From Lactobacillus paragasseri (lineage in GTDB: Bacteria; Bacillota; Bacilli; Lactobacillales; Lactobacillaceae), in the NCBI RefSeq assembly GCF_003584685.1, contig NZ_AP018549.1, positions 1,240,001-1,304,000 of the forward strand: a stretch of DNA of 64,000 nucleotides, given 5' to 3'. The position numbers and the translations under genes were made by a program. The notes beneath the pieces are model-generated. The model was given only the letters and a program-made list of their open reading frames with translations, had not been told where the DNA came from and searched no databases. This document shows, piece by piece, positions 28,004 to 36,844 of the stretch (positions are counted from its first letter, which is position 1; the number at the start of each line of letters is the position of its first letter).

Positions 28004-29158
28004 TTATTTCAAATGATTAATTTCAGCGAAGTGCTTATATATTTTATCAAAAACTGAAATAAATTGCTCAGCTTCTTCAATAGTATTACTTGGATCGAAA
28101 CTTAATCTAATCGCACCAGTTGCTAAATCATCTTCAACCTTCATTGCATTTAAGGTTCCGCTCTCAACGCCACTTCTTGAAGAACAAGCACTAGTAGTGG
28201 AAACATAAATTTCCTTAGATTCAAGCGTATGAACTAGAGTTTCTCCACGAATCCCCTCTAAAGAAAAGCATAAAACACTTGGAATAAATTTATCATTTAT
28301 CGGAGAGAAAATGTGAATTCCTGGCTTTCCATCTAAATAAGAAATGATTTTTTTCTTAACTGCTAGTTCTTGTGCTGCATTCTTTTTTTCATCTGATAAA
28401 TATAAACGCATTGCCTTAGCGGTAGCCGCAATTGCAGGCAAATTTTCTGTGCTAGAGCGTAAGCCCTTTTCTTGACCACCACCATCAATTAGCGGCTTGA
28501 TCATCTTGCCCTCTTTTTTATAAAGAATACCAACACCGCGAGGTGCATGAAACTTATGAGCTGATAAACTCATTAAATCAACTCTATTTGTAAATACTTC
28601 ATCCCAAATATCTTTTCCCAAAGCTTGGACATTGTCAACGTGAAAAGTAACATTAGGATAATCTTCTAATACCTTACTAATTTCCTTAATTGGTTGGATT
28701 GTACCGATTTCATTATTTACACCCATAATTGAAACTAAAATAGTTTCCTTATCTAGGGCAGCTTTTAAATCATCTGGATCAACCTGACCATTCTTATCAA
28801 CTGGTAGAACAGTCACACGAAAACCTAAGTCTTCAAGAGCACGTACTGAGTTTGAAACAGCAGCATGCTCAACACTTGAAGTAATAATATGATTTCCAAA
28901 TTCTTTTTTAGCTAAAGCTGTCCCTTTAATAGCCCAATTATCTGATTCACTTCCACTTGAAGTAAAAAAGATCTCATGTGGTTTTACATTTAATAAACTA
29001 GCAATTTGCTTTCTAGAAGCTTCCAAAAGTTGGTGTGAACGATCTCCCATTTTGTGTAGACTTGAAGGATTTCCCCAAATATCCTTTGTTACCTTGTCAT
29101 ACGTTTCCAAAACTGCAGGATAAACAGCAGTTGTAGCACTATTATCAAAATAGATCAA
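28004..29158 (-). CDS. nifS: Cysteine desulfurase (NifS/IscS-like) paired with ThiI
   Basis: The 384-aa PLP enzyme has the DNSATT N-terminus, the PLP lysine motif SLSAHKFHAPRG near residue 203 and the active-site cysteine loop TTSACSSRSG near 327. It removes sulfur from cysteine. Its start is TTG 29158, 9 bases after GAGGAG. It is 9 bases upstream of thiI, matching the NifZ-ThiI pair of B. subtilis, so tRNA thiolation is the probable job. Wider Fe-S assembly is not supported by context. Confidence 0.95.
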   Translation of the reverse strand: MIYFDNSATTAVYPAVLETYDKVTKDIWGNPSSLHKMGDRSHQLLEASRKQIASLLNVKPHEIFFTSSGSESDNWAIKGTALAKKEFGNHIITSSVEHAAVSNSVRALEDLGFRVTVLPVDKNGQVDPDDLKAALDKETILVSIMGVNNEIGTIQPIKEISKVLEDYPNVTFHVDNVQALGKDIWDEVFTNRVDLMSLSAHKFHAPRGVGILYKKEGKMIKPLIDGGGQEKGLRSSTENLPAIAATAKAMRLYLSDEKKNAAQELAVKKKIISYLDGKPGIHIFSPINDKFIPSVLCFSLEGIRGETLVHTLESKEIYVSTTSACSSRSGVESGTLNAMKVEDDLATGAIRLSFDPSNTIEEAEQFISVFDKIYKHFAEINHLK

Positions 29159-29173
29159 TTTTCTTTCTCCTCT

Positions 29174-29200
29174 AAAAAACGACCATTAAAATGGTCGTTT
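29174..29200 (-). terminator. Terminator/attenuator between ezrA and nifS
   Basis: Minus-strand AACGACCATT / AATGGTCGTT with a one-base loop position is followed by TTTTTT, 16 bases before the nifS start. It should end ezrA transcription. Confidence 0.82.
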
Positions 29201-29247
29201 GATAATCATATAAAATACTAACTTAAAAAGTCTATCGCTTCAATCAT

Positions 29248-30975
29248 TTACTCTTCTTCTTCGGCTTCTTCCTGCTCGCTATAATACTCTTTTTCAATTC
29301 TTTGATAACTCCCAGGCTCAACCTTTTCTAAGGCAGTCGCAATTACGTCTAGCGCTTCCTTGTACTCATATTTATTTTGATACAAGTCATAAGCTTCTTT
29401 GCGAGCACGCTTAATCTCTGGATTTGAAATATACTTATTGGAATATTGCATAGTTAGCTCAACCAGGTCAGCGGAATTTAGAATCTCATCGGCTTCTTTC
29501 TTTAAGCGTTCTATATCTTCTTGAATTTGGATCAATTCGCTAGATATTTTTTCCATATTTATTCTAACTTGATTCAATTCATTATCTGTATGCTTAACTT
29601 CATTCAAGACTAAAGTATACATTTGAATGAAACTTTCAGGTTTTCCAGGTAATCGGCGCCGTTCAACTTTTCGATAAACCAAAGAAATTTCTTGTTTGAA
29701 ATGAATAATAGAATCGTTAGCAATTTTTTCTGCGTCAAATAATCCGTCTACATCGCCTGAAAGTCTCTTTTCAGTCTTTTCAATTTCTTTTAAACTATCA
29801 AGCATTGTTAACCATTTATTTTCAATTTGTGAATAAACACCGTCACCATCAGCAATTTTTTGACAATCAACATCAAAATCGGCATTCATCCGGCTGACCT
29901 GACTTTTTAGTTGTCTAGCTTCAGCTAGTTCACCGTGCGTTAATTCATAACTCTGATCAACATGTTCTAATTTAGCTACAAGCTGATTAGATGCATTACT
30001 CATATGAGAGAGAATCTGCACAATTTTATCTTGGTTATTGTCAACAAACGGTCGTGCTTTAAATTCTTTAGTAAGAATATCATACAAACTATCGATTCTT
30101 GTACTTACTTCTTTATTACTCTTCTCAACCTTTGCAAGATCTAGTTTATTGAGGCTCTTTTTATTTTCATCAACTAATTCTCTTAAGCTTTTAATCTCTT
30201 CTAAAACATCAACCTCTGTAATCTTATACTTGTCTTTTACCATTTGACGATAAGTATTGCTAAGCTCATTGAGTTGATCTGGAAAAACATTTTTTAGTTC
30301 TTGATCAAAGTTCTCTATTTTAGGAAGATCAGTCTTTAATGATGTAAGTTTAGTATCAATCTTAGTCAATACCTTTTTAGCTTCTTCATGATCTCCCTCA
30401 CCAGACAAATTCTTGGCAGTCTGAAAATCACTCTCTAAGGTTGCTAAATCTTCTTCAATTTGATCAATTGCATTTCCATAATTAAAAGACTGCGACAAAA
30501 TTTTCTTGCGTAGTTGCTGATAATCTTTTGATAATGCAGCATAGTGTTTTTGATTATCACGATTTGCTTCTAATAAATTAGTAAATATTTGTTTACTACG
30601 TTCAACATTATCTTGATTAGTTTGCAATAGTTCAGTTGCTTCTTTAATTAGTTGATGCGTTTTTATCAGATTAAACTTTGCGTTAAGTCCCGCTGCTTGT
30701 TCAAGAAGATGCTTCAATTCTCCAACATCTTTAGTATCAACTTTTTGATATACTTTTTGCCATCTTTTAAAAGTCTCTAAACTTTTACCGGCTAATTCCA
30801 TCTTTTGTAGACGCTTGATGTCTTCTTCAACACTCAAATCTTTTAACCCATCAGTTAGCGCATCTAATTCCGCAATCTGGTGATTAAAATATTTATTAAG
30901 GATAACAACTGTAGCAATTACAGCAATTATAGCAATTAATATTACAATAATAAGAATAGATAACCCTGATGACAT
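29248..30975 (-). CDS. ezrA: EzrA, septation-ring regulator
   Basis: The 575-aa protein has one N-terminal membrane helix (about residues 4-27) and then long spectrin-like coiled coils to an acidic C-terminus (EEEAEEEE). The length, topology and residues near the C-terminus fit EzrA, which binds FtsZ and limits extra Z-rings. I chose ATG 30975 rather than 30987, because the upstream ATG overlaps the GGAGG ribosome binding site. It is divergent from rpsD. Confidence 0.94.
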   Translation of the reverse strand: MSSGLSILIIVILIAIIAVIATVVILNKYFNHQIAELDALTDGLKDLSVEEDIKRLQKMELAGKSLETFKRWQKVYQKVDTKDVGELKHLLEQAAGLNAKFNLIKTHQLIKEATELLQTNQDNVERSKQIFTNLLEANRDNQKHYAALSKDYQQLRKKILSQSFNYGNAIDQIEEDLATLESDFQTAKNLSGEGDHEEAKKVLTKIDTKLTSLKTDLPKIENFDQELKNVFPDQLNELSNTYRQMVKDKYKITEVDVLEEIKSLRELVDENKKSLNKLDLAKVEKSNKEVSTRIDSLYDILTKEFKARPFVDNNQDKIVQILSHMSNASNQLVAKLEHVDQSYELTHGELAEARQLKSQVSRMNADFDVDCQKIADGDGVYSQIENKWLTMLDSLKEIEKTEKRLSGDVDGLFDAEKIANDSIIHFKQEISLVYRKVERRRLPGKPESFIQMYTLVLNEVKHTDNELNQVRINMEKISSELIQIQEDIERLKKEADEILNSADLVELTMQYSNKYISNPEIKRARKEAYDLYQNKYEYKEALDVIATALEKVEPGSYQRIEKEYYSEQEEAEEEE

Positions 30976-31047
30976 AATACCCTCCATATTTCATATTAAT
31001 TATACCAGACTTCATCTCAATCCCAGCTAGAAAATCCTTACTTTTAC

Positions 31048-31076
31048 TTGCTTTAAATTATATTTCTTACTATAAT
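31048..31076 (+). promoter_or_regulatory. rpsD promoter
   Basis: TTGCTT, a 17-base spacer and a consensus TATAAT give a strong sigma-A-type promoter. The start would be near 31083, leaving a leader of about 170 bases before rpsD. Confidence 0.78.
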
Positions 31077-31082
31077 AGTCTT

Positions 31083-31255
31083 CGTGTAAAATATTTGCAG
31101 CAATAAGTGACAAGAACGTCAACATCTTGAGGCGTTTAGTGAACGAGTAACCCGCGCTGCACTGGGCGAAACATGCAACTTGAGATGCACGAATGTTGAA
31201 CTTATTTCTCATATTTTACTCCAAAAAATTACTATTTTTTATGGAGGATTTTTTT
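31083..31255 (+). promoter_or_regulatory. Structured rpsD leader, probable S4 autoregulatory site
   Basis: The leader is long for a monocistronic ribosomal gene and holds strong inverted repeats. CATCTTGAG (near 31120) pairs with CTTGAGATG (near 31178), and GTCAACAT pairs with ATGTTGA near 31190-31200. An inner block reads AACGAGTAACCCGCG, resembling the GAGTAACACG stretch of 16S rRNA. S4 represses its own mRNA in B. subtilis through a leader that mimics rRNA. The assignment by structure is mine. Confidence 0.62.
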
Positions 31256-31867
31256 ATGTCAAGATATACTGGTCCAAGTTGGAAACGTTCAAGACGCTTA
31301 GGTATCTCACTTTCAGGTACTGGTAAGGAAATTAGCCGTCGTAACTACGCACCTGGTGATCATGGTCCTAACAACCGTGCTAAGGTTTCTGAATATGGTC
31401 AACAATTAAAGGAAAAGCAAAAGTTACGTTGGATGTTTGGTTTAAATGAACGTCAATTCCAAAACTTATTCATCCGTGCCGGCAAGATTCGTGAAGGTAA
31501 GCACGGTGTTAACTTTATGGCTTTACTTGAAAGACGTTTAGACAACATCGTTTACCGTTTAGGTTTAGCTTCAACTAGAGAACAAGCTAGACAACTTGTT
31601 AACCACGGTCACATCTTAGTAGATGGCAAGCGTGTTGACATTCCTTCATACGAAGTTAAAGTTGGTCAAGAAATCAGCTTAAGAGATAAGTCAAAAAACT
31701 TGCAACAAGTTAAGGACGCTTTAGATGCAGTTGTATCACGTCCACCATTTGTTTCATTTGACGACAGCAAGATGACTGGTACTTTAGTTCGTCTTCCAGA
31801 ACGTGACGAAATGGAACCAGAAGTTGATGAAGCTCTTATCGTTGAATGGTACAACAAGAAGCTTTAA
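31256..31867 (+). CDS. rpsD: Ribosomal protein S4
   Basis: The 203-aa protein is S4 (uS4): [15 protein letters not shown] at the N-terminus, then an S4 RNA-binding domain near residues 90-155 ([20 protein letters not shown]). It nucleates 30S assembly by binding the 5' domain of 16S rRNA. I place the start at ATG 31256, 8 bases after GGAGG. A longer reading from 31193 would add an unlikely hydrophobic extension. It stands alone with its own promoter, leader and terminator. Confidence 0.98.
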   Translation: MSRYTGPSWKRSRRLGISLSGTGKEISRRNYAPGDHGPNNRAKVSEYGQQLKEKQKLRWMFGLNERQFQNLFIRAGKIREGKHGVNFMALLERRLDNIVYRLGLASTREQARQLVNHGHILVDGKRVDIPSYEVKVGQEISLRDKSKNLQQVKDALDAVVSRPPFVSFDDSKMTGTLVRLPERDEMEPEVDEALIVEWYNKKL

Positions 31868-31888
31868 TATTTACTGCTTCATTACAAA

Positions 31889-31920
31889 AAGTCTTTCCAA
31901 TTGTGGGAAGACTTTTTTGT
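31889..31920 (+). terminator. Terminator of rpsD
   Basis: AAGTCTTTCC pairs with GGGAAGACTT (one G-U) and is followed by TTTTTGTTTT. Confidence 0.88.
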
Positions 31921-31985
31921 TTTCTCCTCTTCTACTTTGCTACACTAAGAATAAAGCTTTTAACCATAAAAAGGAAAACAAAATT

Positions 31986-32450
31986 ATGACTGAAGATTTA
32001 AATACACGACTTGAAAATGCTGCTAAGGGGATTACTCCTCAAACTTGCCCAGATGAGCGAAGAAGATATTTAGGTTCTCTACGAGAGCGAGTTTTAGTAC
32101 GAATGACTGTAGAAGAAACCAATAATCCAGCCTTAGATACCCTGTTTTTAAAACATATTAATGATTTCAAGGGATATACCATTTTAATCAATGGAAAAAT
32201 GCCTCAAAACAATTTTATCAACAAATTAATGGGCTTATGTTCGCAGCAAGATATAAAATTTACCTTAATAAATGATGATACAGCAAAAGATGAGCCAAAC
32301 GCTACTGGCGTTTTAGTAGTTTCAAAAACTGCTATTAATCATTATCGGATTGAAATTGATCAAGTTTATGCTCCAGAAGCTCCTCATGAACAACTTTCCG
32401 AACCCAAAAAAGAAAGTTTCTGGAATAGATTATTTAGAAAAAAGGATTAA
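31986..32450 (+). CDS. YueI family protein (DUF1694)
   Basis: The 154-aa protein matches the YueI/DUF1694 family as I recall it: an N-terminal RRRYLGSLRERVLVRMTVEE segment, a core of alternating strands and helices, and a variable charged tail ending FWNRLFRKKD. The fold has been seen as a tRNA-binding-like L7Ae relative, but no function is proven. I start at ATG 31986 after AAAAGGAAAA; an upstream frame from 31803 runs through rpsD and its terminator. It lies 2 bases before rarA. Confidence 0.8.
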   Translation: MTEDLNTRLENAAKGITPQTCPDERRRYLGSLRERVLVRMTVEETNNPALDTLFLKHINDFKGYTILINGKMPQNNFINKLMGLCSQQDIKFTLINDDTAKDEPNATGVLVVSKTAINHYRIEIDQVYAPEAPHEQLSEPKKESFWNRLFRKKD

Positions 32451-32452
32451 AG

Positions 32453-33751
32453 ATGAAACCTCTTGCTTATCGTATGCGACCCAAGAACTTAGATGAAGTG
32501 GTTGGACAAGAACATTTAGTAGGAAATAAAAAAATAATTAGAAGAATGGTTGAAGCCAAACTATTGTCTTCAATGATCCTTTACGGTCCCCCAGGTATTG
32601 GAAAAACTAGTATTGCCAGTGCAATTGCTGGTTCTACCAAATATGCTTTTAGAAAGCTTAACGCAGCAACAGATACGAAAAAGGATCTTCAAATTGTTGC
32701 TGAAGAAGGAAAAATGAGTGGCACAGTTATTCTTCTTTTGGATGAAATTCATCGACTGGATAAGACCAAGCAAGATTTTCTTCTTCCGCTTTTAGAATCA
32801 GGTAATATTATTTTAATTGGAGCAACAACAGAGAATCCATATATATCCATCTCTCCTGCTATTCGATCCAGGTGTCAGATTTTTGAATTACATCGACTTA
32901 AAAGTACTGATATCTCGAAGGCAATTGATCGTGCGCTTACCGATTCTGAAAATGGTTTAGGAAAGTACAATGTTGAACTAACAAAAGATGCTCGTAACCT
33001 TTTAATAGACAAAGGAAATGGCGACTTAAGATCAACGCTTAATGCCTTAGAATTAGCTGTTTTATCAACTGATCAAGAGAAAAAAACTAAATCTCCTAAA
33101 GATAAATTAATTATTGATAAAGCAGAAATGCAAGATTCCATTCAATTCAAGTCCCAAAGCTACGATGCAAGTGGTGATGGCCATTATGATTTAGTATCTG
33201 CATTTCAAAAATCAATTCGCGGCTCTGATACTGATGCTGCCCTTTATTATTTAGGTAATCTTTGTGAATCAGGCGACCTAGTAGCAATTTGTAGGCGTTT
33301 ATTAGTAATTGCATATGAAGATATTGGCTTAGCAAATCCACCTGCATGCAGCCGCGTTGTTAATGCAGTTCAAGCTGCACAAATGGTTGGCCTTCCAGAA
33401 GCACGTATTATTTTGTCAAATGCAGTTATTGAACTTTGTTTATCTCCTAAAAGCAATAGTGCAATTGTTGCAATTGATTCTGCAATAAGTGACATTCAAA
33501 ATAAGCAAAATGATCCTATACCTAATAGTTTAAAAGATGCGCACTATAAAGGAGCACAAAACCTAAACCATGGAGTTTCATATGTCTACCCACATGATTA
33601 CCAAGGAGATTGGGTTGCCCAACAATATTTACCTGATAATTTAAAAAATGTATCTTATTTTAAACCTAAGGGTAATTCAAAAATAGAAGATGCACTTAAA
33701 AGACAGTATCTTCGACTTAAAAAGATGCAACATGACGGCTTACAAAAGTAA
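32453..33751 (+). CDS. rarA: RarA (MgsA), replication-associated recombination ATPase
   Basis: The 432-aa AAA+ ATPase carries Walker A GPPGIGKTS near residue 45 and Walker B LLLDEIHRLDK near 97, sensor 1 GATTENPY, and the C-terminal MgsA tetramerisation domain (SFQKSIRGSD-type ASAFQKSIRGSDTDAALYYL region and GVSYVYPHDY). RarA acts at stalled forks and single-strand/double-strand junctions. It follows yueI and lies just upstream of a 6S RNA gene, as its homologue does near bsrA in B. subtilis. Confidence 0.95.
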   Translation: MKPLAYRMRPKNLDEVVGQEHLVGNKKIIRRMVEAKLLSSMILYGPPGIGKTSIASAIAGSTKYAFRKLNAATDTKKDLQIVAEEGKMSGTVILLLDEIHRLDKTKQDFLLPLLESGNIILIGATTENPYISISPAIRSRCQIFELHRLKSTDISKAIDRALTDSENGLGKYNVELTKDARNLLIDKGNGDLRSTLNALELAVLSTDQEKKTKSPKDKLIIDKAEMQDSIQFKSQSYDASGDGHYDLVSAFQKSIRGSDTDAALYYLGNLCESGDLVAICRRLLVIAYEDIGLANPPACSRVVNAVQAAQMVGLPEARIILSNAVIELCLSPKSNSAIVAIDSAISDIQNKQNDPIPNSLKDAHYKGAQNLNHGVSYVYPHDYQGDWVAQQYLPDNLKNVSYFKPKGNSKIEDALKRQYLRLKKMQHDGLQK

Positions 33752-33761
33752 ATTCAATTTG

Positions 33762-33789
33762 TTGACATTAACTGTATCTTTGCTAGAAT
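33762..33789 (+). promoter_or_regulatory. 6S RNA promoter
   Basis: TTGACA, a 16-base spacer and TAGAAT form a near-consensus promoter with a start near 33796, directly before the 6S RNA closing stem. Confidence 0.78.
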
Positions 33790-33795
33790 ATAGTT

Positions 33796-33990
33796 GATCT
33801 GAGTTGATCAACCTAATTACAAAGTTGACCGATCAAACTAAAGACGTTGGAATTTATGAATAACATCTGAATCGGAATACTAGTCTAATCTAGGATCCAT
33901 ATTCACTGCGACATAGATTCAAATATTGAACACTGCGGGTTCAACAAGCGTCATTACGTTGCAGTCAACTCAGATTCCATTGAAATTTAA
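33796..33990 (+). ncRNA. ssrS: 6S RNA (RNA polymerase-binding regulator)
   Basis: The non-coding stretch has a strong promoter and long 5'/3' complementarity: GATCTGAGTTGA near 33797 pairs with TCAACTCAGAT near 33964. The arms pair imperfectly inward (GACGTTGGAATTTATGAA-type arm with an inner bubble), giving one long rod of about 185-200 nt. This is the 6S RNA architecture, which mimics an open promoter and traps sigma-A RNA polymerase. The position next to rarA supports this. The exact 3' end is uncertain, either after the stem or at the terminator. Confidence 0.85.
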
Positions 33991-34016
33991 GGAAGCGGCG
34001 CAAGCCGCTTTTTTTA
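33991..34016 (+). terminator. Terminator after 6S RNA
   Basis: AAGCGGC / GCCGCTT around a GCAA tetraloop is followed by a run of seven or more T. Confidence 0.9.
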
Positions 34017-34036
34017 TTAAGTGAGGGTTTACATAA

Positions 34037-34321
34037 GTGGTATTAAAAGTCTTAATGCTAATTTTTATATTATTAGTATTTATTACAGCTTGGTATTTAG
34101 TTAGAAGTAAGAACAAGGGACAATTTATCATTTTTACTTTTATTGGAAACAGCAAAATCAATACTTTGTTTACAGTAACAAGTTTAGTACTAGTTTTAAC
34201 CGGTATTATTGGAATTATTATCTTGTTTACTTTACCCAAAATATTTAATTTCATTACCTTGATCATTGCTGCAATGGCTATTTCAATTTTTTCTTTCACC
34301 TTTATGAATTTAAATGAATAG
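34037..34321 (+). CDS. Small unrecognised membrane protein
   Basis: The 94-aa frame starts at GTG 34037, about 10 bases after GTGAGGG. It has three hydrophobic helices (about residues 3-20, 40-65 and 67-90) around a short polar loop (RSKNKGQ). I do not recognise the family. It lies between the 6S RNA terminator and the usp gene, 58 bases upstream of the latter, and may be co-transcribed with it. The hydrophobic pattern and ribosome binding site support a real gene. Confidence 0.65.
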   Translation: MVLKVLMLIFILLVFITAWYLVRSKNKGQFIIFTFIGNSKINTLFTVTSLVLVLTGIIGIIILFTLPKIFNFITLIIAAMAISIFSFTFMNLNE

Positions 34322-34378
34322 TTTTATTACTCTATTTAAATCAAATTTTGGTAAAATATTGATGGAGAGGTGATCAAC

Positions 34379-34858
34379 ATGTTAAAACAATACCAACATA
34401 TCCAAGTTGCCGTAGATGGTTCTAAAGAAGCTGACGTTGCATTTAGCAAAGCTGTTGAAGTAGCCAAAAGAAATGGTGCTACTCTTGAAATTCTTCACGT
34501 AGTAGATACACGTGCCTTTCAAGATGTTTCAAGCTTTGATTCTGCAATGGTTGAACAAGTATCTGAAGAGGCAAAAACTAAAATCGAAGAATATTATAAC
34601 CGCGCAAAAGATGCCGGTGTTAAAGATGTTCATTACTCAATCGAATTTGGTTCTCCAAAGAATATCATTGCTCATGAATTTCCTGAAGAACACAATATTG
34701 ACTTAATTATTCTAGGTGCCACTGGTTTAAACGCTGTTGAAAGACTTTTAATCGGTAGTATTACGGAATACGTTACTCGTACTGCAGCTTGCGATGTTCT
34801 AGTAATCCGTCAGCCAGCCGCACAAAATGAAGATATTAAGAAAAATCAAGAAAATTAA
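34379..34858 (+). CDS. Universal stress protein (UspA family)
   Basis: The 159-aa protein has a UspA fold: VAVDGSKEADVAFSKAVEVA at the start and the nucleotide-binding signature GATGLNAVERLLIGSITEYV near residue 120 (G-2x-G-9x-G-S pattern), so it probably binds ATP. I place the start at ATG 34379, 8 bases after GGAGAGG; a GTG 9 bases upstream lies too close to that site. The family is certain, the stress it answers is not. Confidence 0.94.
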   Translation: MLKQYQHIQVAVDGSKEADVAFSKAVEVAKRNGATLEILHVVDTRAFQDVSSFDSAMVEQVSEEAKTKIEEYYNRAKDAGVKDVHYSIEFGSPKNIIAHEFPEEHNIDLIILGATGLNAVERLLIGSITEYVTRTAACDVLVIRQPAAQNEDIKKNQEN

Positions 34859-34865
34859 CGGTACC

Positions 34866-34903
34866 AAAAAGACCTTATCCTAAATGGACAAGGTCTTTTT
34901 TTT
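34866..34903. terminator. Bidirectional terminator between usp and rodA
   Basis: AAAAAGACCTT / AAGGTCTTTTT with an inner TCC/GGA pairing and T runs on both strands ends two convergent genes. Confidence 0.85.
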
Positions 34904-34906
34904 AAC

Positions 34907-36103
34907 TTAAAAATCTCCTGCAGTACTAAAAATATAGTCTTTATGGTGCCATTTCATTGATAAAATGAGTCCAATACCGATCATATTACCCAGCAAGGCA
35001 GATCCCCCTTGAGAAACAAACGGAAGCGGGATACCAGTTAAAGGTAATAGATCGATTCCCATTCCAATATTTTCAAAAACATGGAATAAGATCATCATAA
35101 TAATCCCAGTAGAAATGTATGAATAAAATGCATTTCTTGTTTCAAAAGTAATTTTAACCATTTGAAAAATTAGATAGAAATAAATCAAAATCAAAGCACA
35201 GCATCCAACAAATCCTAATGATTCACCAATTACTGAGAAAACCATATCTGATGTTCTAACTGGAACATAGACACTCACTTTTCCAAAACCATGGCCCCAA
35301 ATTTGACCAGACCCAATTGCCTTCATACTTTGCCATAACTGATAGGCACCTGATGAAGTATCTTGAGAAGGATTAAGCCAAGAGTTAATTCTTTGAAATT
35401 GATAAGCTCTAAAATTAAACGCACTTCCTAAAAATGCCTGTCCCCCAGGTGTAGTAACCAAAAGAATAGCTGCCGCGCCAATAATAAAAACTAATCCATA
35501 GACTGGTATAATTATTTTCCAGCTTATTCCTGAAACTAAGATTACTCCACCAACAATTGCAAAAAACACAAGCATAGTACCAAAGTCATTCTGCAACTTT
35601 AGTAAAACTGCAACTGGAATTAGCCAAGCAAAGATTTTTCCAATTAAAACGCAATCAGTTTTAAAAGTATGGGCATATTGCTCATTATGTCGTTCTACTA
35701 CCCTGGCTAGCATCAAAATGAAAGCCGGTTTCATTACCTCGGATGGCTGAAAAGTTAATGGTCCAAGTTTAAACCAACTCTTTGCACCAGTATCTTGAAA
35801 CACCTGCTTATTATATAAAAACAGCACAGCAATTAATAAAATGATACCTATACCATAAGCTATGGGCGCGATTTTAAAAAGCTGTTCTGCATCAAATTGC
35901 ATCACAAAAATTACTAATCCAATTGAAACTAAATACCATACAGCTTGAATTAAAACAGCTTTTTTGGGACTTCCCATCTTGGGATCATTTACTGTTGCCA
36001 CCCAAATACCATACAGACTGATGACTGCTAATAAAAAGACTGGAACTACAACACCCCATGCGATGCGATCATACCAATCTGCTTTATTTTCAACTTTTGT
36101 CAT
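34907..36103 (-). CDS. rodA: RodA-type SEDS glycosyltransferase
   Basis: The 398-aa protein has about ten transmembrane helices and SEDS motifs: GAKSWFKLGPLTFQPSEVMK, LKLQNDFGTMLVF and the C-terminal PLTGIPLPFVSQGGSALL. SEDS proteins polymerise lipid II glycan strands. RodA (elongation) is favoured over FtsW because it closes a shape cluster with mbl, but sequence alone cannot exclude FtsW. It lies 18 bases downstream of the DUF2969 gene. Confidence 0.88.
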   Translation of the reverse strand: MTKVENKADWYDRIAWGVVVPVFLLAVISLYGIWVATVNDPKMGSPKKAVLIQAVWYLVSIGLVIFVMQFDAEQLFKIAPIAYGIGIILLIAVLFLYNKQVFQDTGAKSWFKLGPLTFQPSEVMKPAFILMLARVVERHNEQYAHTFKTDCVLIGKIFAWLIPVAVLLKLQNDFGTMLVFFAIVGGVILVSGISWKIIIPVYGLVFIIGAAAILLVTTPGGQAFLGSAFNFRAYQFQRINSWLNPSQDTSSGAYQLWQSMKAIGSGQIWGHGFGKVSVYVPVRTSDMVFSVIGESLGFVGCCALILIYFYLIFQMVKITFETRNAFYSYISTGIIMMILFHVFENIGMGIDLLPLTGIPLPFVSQGGSALLGNMIGIGLILSMKWHHKDYIFSTAGDF

Positions 36104-36121
36104 TGTATATCCCTACTTTGT

Positions 36122-36349
36122 TTATTTTTCATGCAAAGTAAAGTATGAAAGTAATTCATTAATAGCACTTTCTAACGTTTTAGAGTAAAGGCTATGGTTA
36201 GTTTTAGAAGATACTACATGATAGCGTTCCTCTTCTTGTTCAATAATTCCAATAGAACGCTTACCTGGAATAATAACTTCCCATGTAGGCATAGGAGTGC
36301 CCTTTCTTTCATTAACTTCAATATCAATACTTTCCAATTTTCTAGACAT
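36122..36349 (-). CDS. DUF2969-type small protein
   Basis: The 75-aa soluble protein (MSRKLESIDIEVNE..., ending INELLSYFTLHEK) resembles the lactobacillus DUF2969 family; I rely on memory for this. A predicted beta-rich core is followed by a C-terminal helix. Spacing of 12 bases to yidD and 18 to rodA indicates one operon. No function is known; the setting suggests wall elongation. Confidence 0.65.
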   Translation of the reverse strand: MSRKLESIDIEVNERKGTPMPTWEVIIPGKRSIGIIEQEEERYHVVSSKTNHSLYSKTLESAINELLSYFTLHEK

Positions 36350-36361
36350 ATATATATTCTC

Positions 36362-36655
36362 CTACTTTTTATTCGAATGAAATGCCTGCGCAATAATTTC
36401 ATCTTCATATCGTTCCGGATGCGGATTACGGCGCAGGGTAAAATAATCCGGTACTGGATCTACTCCTCCCTTAACAAAAGGATTACAGCGCATTATTCGC
36501 GATATTCCCATTATTAAGCCTAAAATTGCCCCATGCTTTTTTAAAGCGTCAATCATATAAGTTGAACATGTAGGATAATACCTACATGTTGGTGGCAAAA
36601 TTGGAGAAATAAACTTCTTATAAACATTTACCAACCCAATTAACAATTTATTCAT
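36362..36655 (-). CDS. yidD: YidD, membrane-protein insertion efficiency factor
   Basis: The 97-aa protein has the YidD signature: an N-terminal amphipathic helix, then [20 protein letters not shown] with the conserved cysteines, and [17 protein letters not shown]. It sits at the inner membrane face and helps YidC insert proteins. It is usually near rnpA/yidC, but in lactobacilli it can lie in this cluster. EpuA is one base upstream. Confidence 0.95.
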   Translation of the reverse strand: MNKLLIGLVNVYKKFISPILPPTCRYYPTCSTYMIDALKKHGAILGLIMGISRIMRCNPFVKGGVDPVPDYFTLRRNPHPERYEDEIIAQAFHSNKK

Positions 36656-36656
36656 T

Positions 36657-36842
36657 TTAACTTAAAAATTCAAAAAAATGAACCCATGTACTAGGAAAGA
36701 AAATTGCAAAAGGATTACCGCTTGCAACACCGCATCCAATAAGTGCTCCTAAAAGCATTGTCACAAACAAATACAAAATTATCTTTCCCACTTTTTTTAA
36801 ATGTTTATTTACTAATGAAAAATCAAAACTTTCTCTATTCAT
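36657..36842 (-). CDS. EpuA-type protein (annotated as RNA polymerase beta subunit in databases)
   Basis: The 61-aa protein has a polar N-terminus, one transmembrane helix (about residues 20-40) and the tail [18 protein letters not shown], which fits the EpuA/PF11772 family. Some databases call this family DNA-directed RNA polymerase subunit beta, a name that does not describe its small membrane form. It is 2 bases after mbl and 1 base before yidD. Its role is unknown. Confidence 0.75.
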   Translation of the reverse strand: MNRESFDFSLVNKHLKKVGKIILYLFVTMLLGALIGCGVASGNPFAIFFPSTWVHFFEFLS

Positions 36843-36844
36843 AA

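Noticed and set aside
36657-36842. Small gene as a true RNA polymerase beta subunit
   Set aside because: It is a 61-aa single-span protein of the EpuA type; the polymerase name is a database legacy.
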